64,000 nt of DNA. Source: Ischnura elegans. Lineage: Eukaryota > Arthropoda > Insecta > Odonata > Coenagrionidae. Both the position numbers and the translations under genes were made by a program. The stretch covers positions 56,456,968-56,520,967 of the forward strand of contig NC_060257.1 in NCBI RefSeq assembly GCF_921293095.1, read 5' to 3'. This document shows, one piece after another, positions 47,801-55,213 of the stretch. Within the stretch, counting starts at the first letter, position 1. Each line of letters begins with the position of its first letter. Under the pieces are notes generated by a model, which was given only the letters and a program-made list of their open reading frames with translations, searched no databases and was not told the origin of the DNA.

Positions 47801-50800
47801 GTATACACAAGTCATGCGATTCACTTTAAAAAATACTTCCATACTTTATTTACATAATAAAAGCTATAAAAATAATCACAGATACAAAATATAATTTTCA
47901 TGAATTTTTATAAATCTGCTCCCAATTGGGAATATTTGACTGTAATTTTTTTTTTACAAATAATCAGCATTCTACCATTGATGCCAATGAGATATTGCTC
48001 ACTCCCCAAGGAGCAGAGGATATTCATCGGATTTCTAAATAAGGTTGATATATCCAAAACACGTTTTTATTACATGATGGATATTCTGACAACATTACAT
48101 ATTTATCCTCTTTGTAACATCCATGACAAGTGAAAATATAGTCACATATATATCGATGCTGTAATATCCGTGGTATTAAAAAATTGTTTTCCCAAACAGT
48201 ATCTATAGGTAGCATACTTTCTGTGTAGAATTGAAGAGTACAAATGTTTTCTTGTATGTTTGGGCATGGATACCCAGAATCAAAACTGTGGGGGGGGGGG
48301 GGGGGGGGGGGGCAAAACTAGCTGTGGTCGTTCAAATTGTAACTTTTTTGCACAGAAATGGTTAATGAAACCAAAGTTTTAAGGAAATTATGACAGCAAT
48401 TCATTAGTTTTTATAATTATTTGCTTGAATAATGATCTTTATTTTTATTCCACGTCTTATACTAATATCATTTTTCTTCAAAAGGAAAATTTGTTCATAA
48501 CTTTTGTTTTGAACTAAATTTATGTTCGCTTCTCGGGGGGTGGGGGATGAAGTTGCACCCCTAACCCCACTGCAGGGCCGGCCCTAGCAGGTGCGGGGCT
48601 AGAGGCGAACTTTCAGTGCAGGGCCCTTCACTTAAAATATTAAACTCTATACCCCATCTACAAACTCGAGCATTTTGAATCCCTACCACTCTCTGGCTAA
48701 GTATGTGTTCCCCTCCCAAATTCAGAGTTCGTATAATTATGCCGTTATGATACAAATAAAATTTATAATTATATTTATTCATAAAATTATAACGTAAAAT
48801 AAACATAAAAAGTGCGCTTTTTCAATAGGTACGTATTTTAGCCGCGCCCGCTCTCACTCATGTCAAGTTCTCTCACTCGTTGTTATCACTCACACGACAC
48901 AGTACTGTACTGACAAACGCAATTGCACAATAAAAATTACTGCATTATTATTCCTCTTTCATAATATTATTTTTTGTCTAGCACGGACTTAACAATACAG
49001 TAATAGTTGAAATTGCGTTTTCAAAACTATCGTATATTTTAATTTTTTTTTCACGAACTCCCCCGAAGCGCAGGGCCCGGGGCGGTCGCCCCGCCCTAAG
49101 GCCGGCCCTGCCCCACTGGGTACGCCCATGTGTCTGGGGATTACCAAAAACCATTATAAGCACACCCATTAGATGCTGTGAATCTACCTAAGAGATGTTG
49201 AAATGTGGACCTCCATGTCCACAGTTAGACATTGCTTCAACTTTGCAATATCTTATTACGGAGTCTTCCGCAGTGAGTTAATTGGTGATTGTTTTTCGGG
49301 TTCATTCCACATTGACTCATATTTGGAGGACGACAGTTTCGGGCACGTTCCAGCTCCCGTCTTCGGGTCTGTAGATGGGAGTTGAAACGTGCCCAAAACT
49401 GTCGTCCGCAAAATATGAGTCAACTCGGAATGAACCCAAATAACAATCACCAATTTGGAATATCTTGTTGGCAACAATGGCAGAATGCCAATTACATATT
49501 TGTAAAATATTGAGTACTCCAACAACTCTTATGGCCAGTAACTTTTCATTTTAGCCAGTGGCTGAGTCTGTGGTGAAATCTACCCTCACCTATCTAAACC
49601 AATGGTCTGGTTGAAGTGTGTACTGATAAGTGAATGGTATTAATGTGCTGCAATTGCAACCCATAGCCTAGTCTTCAAAGGGAAATCAAATACTTATTCA
49701 ATAAAATAAGTTTTTCTTTATATAGTTTCATGGTAAAATATATGTACTACCCACCCATGGTAATGTATTCATATACCTATGTATATACTTTCAGTAAAGC
49801 AGCAGTGAACCTGAGAGTTCGCTTGGGTGAATGGGATTGGAAAACTCTGCTTGATGGCCCTGTCCCTCCTCAGCAAATCGGTGTTCAGTCTGTGATTCTA
49901 CATCCTCAGTATTCTCCATCACCTAGTACATCTTCTAGCACAACTGTGAATGCTACTTTGGGGTAAGTATCAGCACATAGGAGGATTGTGCTCTTCACAT
50001 GAATAATGTACCCTTCCTCTAAACTGTAAGATAGATGTGTAAAATGAATGCGTTGTCTTTCTGTGATGTAGCCTGTATGTTAGTTAATTGAAACTCTTAA
50101 AGGACCAGTTGAAATTTTGATAATTCTTTATTTCTCTTTCTTAATTAAACCACAAATCACACAGGAGTAGATATTATTTTCTTCTTTCTATCAAGTAAAA
50201 AATCTAGAGATTATATCCCTAAGATACAGCATGCACATATGTTAGTGAACATAACAAAGTATAGGTATTCTTTCATTTTTCATAATTTAATTATGATCAT
50301 TGCTGATGAAGATTTTCTTTCTTTAGAGCTACTTACAGAAACAATGTTGCTCTCCTTATTCTGAATGGAAATGCTACCCTCAGCAGTTATGTTGCGGTTA
50401 TTTGTCTTCCAAACGGTACCAGAAATGCCACTCCATATGATCCCATGTCATGCACTGCAACAGGATGGGGTGTTTCCAATCCCTGTAAGTTTTCATTGTA
50501 TTATCTTTTGAAATTGTTGTGACCTCGACCTCTGGTTCTCATTAATTTACTTTGGTATTTTTATCGATTGTGTGTTCACTTCACATCAGTTGTTTATATT
50601 TGTTGTTAAGGTGATATTTATGCATCTCACATGCTGTTGATTTTGGAATTTTTAATTGATTTTTGGAATATTAACTTTTTGTTTCTTCAATTTATTATTG
50701 GTGGAAATATTATACCAGAATTTTAAAGAAAGCAAATGACTTTTTATGTGAATTAAGTTTGGGCCAGAATGAGGTAATATCTGGACATAGCATTATTGAC

Positions 50801-53148
50801 TGATTGGATAGCAATAGAAATTTTATTTACTTTCCTTCTGTGCATATTTTATTTGCTTCAGGGTCCCATGACCTCTCTCACTCTTTGAAGAAGGTGCAAG
50901 TCGCAGTGTTATCTAACAGTTCTTGCACCCAGGCCCTTAACTTCTCCTTGGATAACAGCTCTTTGTGTGCCGGCGGCCAGAAACACAGGGATGCTTGCTT
51001 GGTTAGTACACATTACAATTGTGTGAATATTTCAGACAAAATATATTTTGGTCACTAAGGAAATTCATGAGTTAATAAGAGACTGTGATAAGGTTCTCGA
51101 GAGGATTTTACATCAAAATCCTCTCGAAAACTAAATGATGGTGACTATCAGAGGCAGATTCAGCATCAAATTTGAGGGGAGTGTGGAATATCACTCAGGA
51201 GAGAGGGGCATTCCCCCATGTGAAATTTTTTGTAGTGTGTGCTACGCTCAAGGATAAATACAACTCAAAATTCTCTTACATTTGGGACTTGTAGCCATGC
51301 ATTTGTGTATGCACTTCCTTTACTCCTTCACTAGGGTACAAACACTGTTAAACAAAGAAAAATTTCAAATTTTTGATAAAATTTTAGGATTGATAAGGGA
51401 AGGGAAAGGTTTCCTGATTATTTCATTGGTAGCTTGAAATTTTCATCAAATTAGAATTTCTTTTGTATGGAAAAACCAACTGTATATCAAGTAAAAAGTT
51501 GAAGTTTAAAGTTAAACATACTAATTGTAAGTTAATGTAAAAATCAACTACATATTGCATATACAGTTAACTTCTCTCTCTAAAGCTTCTCAACAACTTT
51601 TTATGATGGCATCTATGGGTTAAACTGAGTAGACAGCATAATTGGGTAGAGAACGGTCTACTGTGCTTCAGGTTTTCTACTCTGCAGTGCCAAAGGTTAA
51701 GGCTGTTTTATCCCGCACCAGTAATGCCGGCACCTCTTTCAAAAAAGAATTCATATTCTATCTAATTGTGGCGTTACGCTGTTAAATCTTGGAGATTGTG
51801 CACGTAAGCCCCAGACATAGGGAACTCCAATCGTTGGTCACAAGCTGGTTCAGGGAAAGACTCCACAAACAAGAAATCAGCACTCAAGAAACAATTGTCA
51901 AAAAATTTAAGAGTAATTTTCATTCAATATCTATTAGAAGTAGAAGTATTCAAAATCAGAATTATTACAGAAAACAACGATGATAACTAATGATCCCATA
52001 GGAAACATTACCAAACTAAGTACAAGCTGTATAATTTTGCTAAAATCACCCATGTCAGTCACGCCATCCGTCCACCATGAGCACCCGAGCAAAAAAGAGG
52101 GCTTGCGTACTCCGAGACTCATCAGGGTGGAGGGGAGGGATTTTGCTAATGAGTGGAGGGGTAATAGGGCGATGTTCAATCAGCTGCGAATCTGCACTGA
52201 AGGCGCCCCTGTTGACTGGCACCACTGCATAACGTCCATCATCCCAGCCGGGGAAGGAGGGGGAACTGCGTACTGGCCGGAATTTTCCCCTCAATCTTAT
52301 GGGTTGGAGACATCACCAAGTCGGGTAATGGCTGATAGAGGCAATTCATGGAGGGGAGAGACATAGTGGGTTGGGGTGTTGGAGGGAGAGAGAATTGTGA
52401 TAGCTCAATGGTAGTACTTCTCACTCCAAACTGCATATGTACTTGTGCCTCAGCACCCATTTCCCCTTGATTGCCAAGGAGTAAGTATTCCTCCGCCGCA
52501 CTACCTATATAAGTCTTGATCTCCAGGTATGGCTGGTTCGGTTGGCTGATTTGGTAGGCAGATTTGGTTGGCAGATTTCGGAGGGTAGAGTTTCGGAGAC
52601 AAGAGTTCCGAGACTTAGAGTCTCCGAGCCTTTGAGTCGAAGGGCCTTTGCACGAAAATCCTTTGCGCGAAAAACCTTAGCACGAAAAGTCCTTAGCGGG
52701 AGAAGTTCTGCGGATAAGTTCAGATGAATTTCTGGGGGGGGATACCAGAAATTTTGGGGGGTACACTAAAAAATGCCACATAATAGTCTGGAAAACCTAA
52801 AATTTATCGTTTTAATATTCGTTACAGGGTGATGGTGGAGGCCCACTGTATTGCCGCATGACCAATGTCACAGCAGGTGTGAACCGGTATCTACTTGTCG
52901 GCATTATTTCATGGGGTGTGGGGAAATGCGGAACATATGGAAGCCCAGGGATCTATGCCAACGTTACAGCACTAGCCCCGTGGATAAATCAAGTCATTCG
53001 AAACTCGACGAGGCCTGCCAATACCACAACAACAACTACAACAACATCCACAACTACATCAACAACTACCACCACGACCTTAGCTCCACCTATTATTGTG
53101 CCGCAATATCCACATTATGGCGACCATGACTATTTTTCGTACGGGTGA
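38519..53148 (+). CDS. Secreted CLIP-domain serine protease homolog (non-catalytic), 7 coding exons
   Basis: Joining 38519-38875, 42538-42873, 46974-47284, 49795-49962, 50327-50484, 50862-51001 and 52828-53148 gives 1791 bases, 596 residues plus stop. All borders are GT-AG and all phases agree (0,0,2,2,1,0). Order: signal peptide (1-20); Pro/Gly/His/Trp-rich stretch; Ser/Thr-rich linker (about 141-181); CLIP domain with six Cys (185, 187, 193, 226, 233, 234); chymotrypsin fold from about 281; Thr-rich tail (about 552-575). His331 (TAAHC) is kept. The Asp position is Asn397 (RNNVALL) and the Ser position is Gly493 (GDGGGP). Such homologs bind and regulate prophenoloxidase-activating proteases in insect haemolymph; that role is inferred from family. 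Closest type: masquerade/PPAF-II-like, CLIP group A. Confidence 0.93.
39100..39440. mobile_element. Fold-back element with three hammerhead-like motifs (intron 1)
   Basis: The left arm (39110-39225) and right arm (about 39270-39440) are reverse complements sharing TTTATAC or TATAAATTGATGT, a GTAGAGTTCACCTGATGATG block and GAAATATTTATTC. The right arm has a 48-bp unit in tandem (core starts at 39311 and 39359); the left arm has one. The centre has a second palindrome of GGAGGGG and CCCCTCC. Confidence 0.75.
39356..39394 (+). other. Best hammerhead-like core in the window
   Basis: CAC, CUGAUGA, a bulged U, stem GACGU with ACGUU (loop CUU), GAAAC, loop CAUG, GUC, GUG. CAC pairs with GUG for stem I, and AC with GU closes a two-pair stem III, so the cleavage-site triplet GUC is intact. 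The only departure from a minimal type I hammerhead is the bulged U at the base of stem II. The partner copies are 39308-39343 (GAC for GUC) and minus 39160-39198 (GUU, weak stem I). Confidence 0.55.
40025..40720 (+). pseudogene. LINE CR1/Jockey-like remnant split by a MITE (intron 1)
   Basis: Reads [55 protein letters not shown] and [20 protein letters not shown], with stops. After the MITE at 40377-40626 it continues [18 protein letters not shown]. This is the C-terminal reverse-transcriptase tail. Relatives lie at 18170-18440 and 41370-41600. Confidence 0.8.
40377..40626. mobile_element. hAT-like MITE inside the LINE
   Basis: The ends are CAGTGGCGCCGACC and, at the right on the other strand, CAGGGATGCCGACTT. 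G- and C-rich subterminal runs are present. The flanking 8-mers ATTAGAGC and AATAGAAC match at 6 of 8. The LINE reading continues across it, showing that it inserted later. Confidence 0.65.
41370..41600 (+). pseudogene. Second LINE C-terminal fragment (intron 1)
   Basis: CGACAGAAACGATAAATTAA corresponds to the [11 protein letters not shown] motif and TTCTCACGCACGATAAAAGG to [10 protein letters not shown]. These are the last residues of the same LINE family, followed by its 3' UTR-like GGCTTGAGGGTTAGTATG block, as at 16803-16880. Confidence 0.6.
42538..42873 (+). CDS. Protease homolog exon 2 (Ser/Thr linker, most of CLIP domain)
   Basis: Codes residues 120-231 between CCCGCAG|G and CAG|GTAGGT, both phase 0. 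A 40-residue run of Thr/Ser/Pro, likely O-glycosylated, precedes [15 protein letters not shown], the start of the CLIP domain. [11 protein letters not shown] replaces the usual loop between the third and fourth cysteines, and NCMYVVQ carries the fourth. Confidence 0.93.
44031..44270. mobile_element. Harbinger-like MITE, copy 2 (intron 2)
   Basis: Imperfect inverted ends (TTCACACGGTACATTAACTC and, on the other strand, TTTACACGATACACAATTAA). Shares GAATGCATGAA, ACATGTACGAATGCAT and CATTCGCACAAGTTGG blocks with the copy at 13042-13267, in reverse orientation. Confidence 0.65.
45209..45233 (+). repeat. Poly-A run of 25
   Basis: A homopolymer in intron 2 with no LINE or SINE body recognisable upstream. 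It may be a retrocopy tail or simple slippage. Confidence 0.8.
46022..46084 (-). mobile_element. SINE fragment cut by a MITE
   Basis: Matches the SINE at 14157-14314 (TGGACCGGGAATTGACC, CTTTGGCTTTCCGGGCC on the plus strand). It stops where the Harbinger-like MITE begins, and the remainder does not resume after it. Confidence 0.65.
46087..46308. mobile_element. Harbinger-like palindromic MITE (intron 2)
   Basis: The ends AGGCCGCTATACACGGTGAA and, on the other strand, AGGCCACTATAGAAGGTGAA are flanked by TAA on both sides (46084-46086, 46309-46311), fitting the TWA duplication of PIF/Harbinger. The interior is a dense array of GAATGATCATG-type words, so either strand folds almost end to end. 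Confidence 0.8.
46312..46820 (+). mobile_element. Copy of the 12-kb composite: hAT MITE plus right arm (intron 2)
   Basis: 46312-46602 is the GGCGCAG MITE and 46603-46610 is GTGTCGTC, the 8-bp duplication seen at 12 kb. 46611-46820 matches 12172-12380 at about 90% or more, including ACTAGTCAAGTTGACTACTG and AATAATAGGTAGCTCGAGTA. The left arm present at 12 kb is missing. Confidence 0.8.
46974..47284 (+). CDS. Protease homolog exon 3 (end of CLIP, activation site, catalytic His)
   Basis: Begins VCCRFP, completing the CLIP cysteines, then a second Thr/Ser linker and PCG (Cys262), the cysteine expected to tether the light chain. RIIGPG at 280-285 is the likely cleavage site by analogy to [22 protein letters not shown] carries the retained His331. 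The donor at 47285 (AGG|GTGGGT) is chosen because it gives phase 2 and joins to a conserved LRVRLGEWD; a donor at 47289 would break the frame. Confidence 0.92.
47525..47940 (-). mobile_element. Dispersed repeat, copy 2 (intron 3)
   Basis: The reverse complement matches 26630-27050, including CCCATTTGGGAA, GTCCGGGTTTTATTTCATAA, AGTATGCGGTTTATTCGATA and AAATATAATTTTCATGAATT on the respective strands. Confidence 0.7.
48264..49130. mobile_element. G-rich MITE split by a hAT element (intron 3)
   Basis: The left end GGGCATGGATACCCAG and the right end (other strand CATGGGCGTACCCAG) are similar inverted termini. A run of 23 G (48290-48312) follows the left end and a GGGGTTAGGGGTGCAACTTC block the right. 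The hAT element at 48573-49110 interrupts it. Confidence 0.6.
48573..49110. mobile_element. hAT-like non-autonomous element, 8-bp duplication (intron 3)
   Basis: Both ends read inwards CAGGGCCGGCC. The flanks are identical 8-mers CCCCACTG (48565-48572 and 49111-49118). 538 bp, with GC-rich ends and an AT-rich core, and no transposase. Perfect duplication and ends point to a fairly recent insertion. Confidence 0.88.
49281..49454. mobile_element. Fold-back element, about 75-bp arms (intron 3)
   Basis: The left arm (49281-49356) and right arm (49377-49454) are reverse complements: ATTGGTGATTG with CAATCACCAAT, GACTCATATTTGGAGGACGA with its mirror, GGGCACGTTCCAGCTCCC with GGGAGTTGAAACGTGCCC. The loop is about 20 bp. 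The right arm has GTAGATGGGAG then TTGAAACGTG, faintly like the hammerhead-like cores elsewhere. Confidence 0.85.
49795..49962 (+). CDS. Protease homolog exon 4
   Basis: Codes about residues 335-391: [15 protein letters not shown] is the typical strand after the His loop in CLIP proteases, followed by [13 protein letters not shown] and a Ser/Thr-rich surface loop ([11 protein letters not shown]) longer than usual. The acceptor is TTTCAG|T and the donor GG|GTAAGT. Confidence 0.93.
50327..50484 (+). CDS. Protease homolog exon 5 (Asp to Asn)
   Basis: Codes about residues 392-443. [10 protein letters not shown] aligns with the KNDIALL motif, placing Asn397 where the catalytic Asp should be. CLPNG and [11 protein letters not shown] follow, with the Cys433 and WG landmarks in place. 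Acceptor CTTTAG|A, donor CCT|GTAAGT. Confidence 0.93.
50862..51001 (+). CDS. Protease homolog exon 6
   Basis: Codes about residues 444-490: [24 protein letters not shown] and HRDACL. Asp487 sits six residues before the nucleophile position, where trypsins have the Asp that sets Arg/Lys specificity, so the binding pocket is kept although the nucleophile is lost. Donor TTG|GTTAGT, phase 0. Confidence 0.92.
52625..52705 (+). repeat. Short degenerate tandem repeat before exon 7
   Basis: Units of about 16 bp built on CCTTTGCACGAAAA / CCTTAGCACGAAAA repeat four times, preceded by GTTTCGGAGACAAG / GAGTTCCGAGACTTAG units. It sits about 120 bp before the exon 7 acceptor. Confidence 0.7.
52828..53148 (+). 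CDS. Protease homolog exon 7 (Ser to Gly, Thr-rich tail, stop)
   Basis: Starts GDGGGPLYC, with Gly493 in place of the catalytic Ser. [14 protein letters not shown] and [18 protein letters not shown] end the protease fold normally. A tail of about 45 residues follows with about 20 Thr, then [20 protein letters not shown]. Such a mucin-like C-terminal tail is unusual for the family. TGA at 53146-53148. Confidence 0.95.
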   Translation, partial: GDGGGPLYCRMTNVTAGVNRYLLVGIISWGVGKCGTYGSPGIYANVTALAPWINQVIRNSTRPANTTTTTTTTSTTTSTTTTTTLAPPIIVPQYPHYGDHDYFSYG

Positions 53149-53651
53149 TCTCATTTTCTTGGATTATAATCACTGGACTTAATGTGGAAATTCTCATTCC
53201 AAAATTTTCAAGCAAGAAAGTATGAGAGCCTGCTTTCCCATATTATTAACTGCATGGAATTTTTTTCTGGTTTCCTACCAGATCAGATTTTAGGATCAAC
53301 ACCAGCTATATTAATACAATTAAGAAAAGGGATTAAACTTAAACATTTCTGGAAGCTTACCTGCTCTAAGGTATTTTGAGGTAGATAAATTTTACCTTAT
53401 TCTCTAGAGGGTTGGTCTTAGTTTTGCACTCACTTAGCCATGATTCATGTACATACACACCTTCTTATCTTCCTTTACACTGCAAAAGGATGAAATTTCA
53501 GGTTTGATGGAATTTGTCAAATTGCAGTGGGATACTGATGGACAATGAAATATTCCCATCTCTAAATGACGCTCAGACCAGGGAGGATTTCAATTTTTCA
53601 TATTTAGATTAATTGAAATAATTTTTTAAAGCGTTATTAGGTTCATTAAAT

Positions 53652-53939
53652 CAGGGGCGCAGCTAGGAATTGAGACTGGGGGGGGGTTTAGGTGTAACTA
53701 ATACCAGGGTGTGTGGGGGTATGGAATACCCACCAGGATAAATGGTTGGTGCAAGATTTATGAATTGCGGAATTTTAAGATAAACGGTTCAAAATGGCTT
53801 TCTGAGGGATATTTTATTAATCCTTACACTATTATATTAGTAATATTAATCCAATGAAGTAAAATGGATAAAACTTAAAAATTTCTCTGAGCCCTGGGAG
53901 GGTTTTATCCCCCAAAACCCCGCCCTCGCTGCGCCACTG
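53652..53939. mobile_element. hAT-like MITE, GGCGCAG family, copy 3
   Basis: The ends are CAGGGGCGCAGC and, on the other strand, CAGTGGCGCAGC. The flanks are identical 8-mers CATTAAAT (53644-53651 and 53940-53947). Interior similar to 11855-12163. It lies about 500 bp after the stop codon of the protease homolog, so it may be in or beyond its 3' UTR. Confidence 0.88.
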
Positions 53940-54126
53940 CATTAAATACCATATATTTTGACACTTGAGACAATCACCCAAGGTTACAGCTTAGTTACTG
54001 AGTTTAAGTGACTCAGGAATCTCTCGGGATGACTTTCTGTAATATTTTAACTTCTTACTGTGAATGCTTATCATTTTAAGGATGTTTTTCTCCTTGTGAT
54101 CAAATTTTTTGTTTCCTAAAAGTATA

Positions 54127-54282
54127 TACCGTATTTCTCCGAATATAGTCCCCCCCCCCTAATTTTGAGGCTTCAGTTTCAGGAAAAGTTAAAAAAAAAT
54201 GCGTTTGTATATTGTCCCCCCTCTACTTTTACCACAGGCATTTTTGGAAAAAAAGGGGGGCTATATTCAGACATATATGGTA
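54127..54282. mobile_element. TA-flanked palindromic MITE
   Basis: The ends are TACCGTATTTCTCCGAATAT and, on the other strand, TACCATATATGTCTGAATAT. TA duplications at 54125-54126 and 54283-54284 suggest a Tc1/mariner-type origin. C-runs and G-runs mirror each other inside. Confidence 0.75.
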
Positions 54283-54559
54283 TACATGTATTACTTTCCC
54301 CTCTGTCTTACAGGATAACTTCATACTCAATTTCGGCTGATAATTTGCCTTCTGATTTTTTATATTTATGGTTTTGGTGCCATTCACATTGTTGTATTAC
54401 TGCTCTTCGACTTGGAAATTACTTGAGGAATGGGTTTTATTGTATGTTATTACCAAATGGTTTCTGGTAAAATGATTATGTAATGAAAAAAATAGTATGC
54501 AATACATATCCTTACATATTATTTTTTTTCTTTCCTTTTCTTGACCTTGTTTAATATAT

Positions 54560-55028
54560 AATATAGTATTTCTTGGAGTTTAGGTCATTTATAAAATAAG
54601 TTTCAGCCAACGTTTCGATTTATTTTTAAAAATCATCTTCAGGGCTATGTAAGAAAAAGTGTGAACAATATAAAATACAGAGAATAAAAAGATACACAAT
54701 ATTTATACATAAAAAAGGTACAATCGGGTTTTTTATACAATATAATAAATATATATATATATAACCCGATTGTACCTTTTTTATGTATAAATATTGTGTA
54801 TAATATAAATATATTTTATATATATATTTATATTTCTTTAAATTATATTGTATAAAAAACCCGATTGTACCTTTTTTATGTATAAATATTGTGTATCTTT
54901 TTATTCTCTGTATTTTATATTGTTCACACTTTTTCTTACATAGCCCTGAAGATGATTTTTAAAAATAAATCGAAACGTTGGCTGAAACTTATTTTACAAA
55001 TGACCTAAACTCCAAGAAATACTATATT
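54560..55028. mobile_element. Long fold-back with hammerhead-like ends
   Basis: Arms of about 185 bp (54560-54748 and 54840-55028) are nearly perfect reverse complements, with a third partial copy of the inner block (AACCCGATTGTACC) in the loop. Each arm has CCCTGAAGATG, an ATTT/AAAT stem and GAAACGTTGGC (minus 54604-54645, plus 54943-54985), then a TAGGTCATTT / AAATGACCTA end. Confidence 0.85.
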
Positions 55029-55213
55029 ACATATCCTTACAGTCAAGCAAGCCAGAGTTGTTCCATGACAGAAGAAAAAGGGGTAAGGAACACTGGTGAC
55101 TGCCCCTGTCACCTGGCCAGTTAAGGCTTCCCCTTTAAACCCATACCTGGGAATATCAGAAAATACACTTTTTTTCCTTACTTCTCTTAATGGTGTACCA
55201 AATCCTTTCTTAA

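Noticed and set aside
51789-52366. Open frames in intron 6
   Set aside because: They do not resemble any protein and exon 6 joins exon 7 in perfect phase without them.
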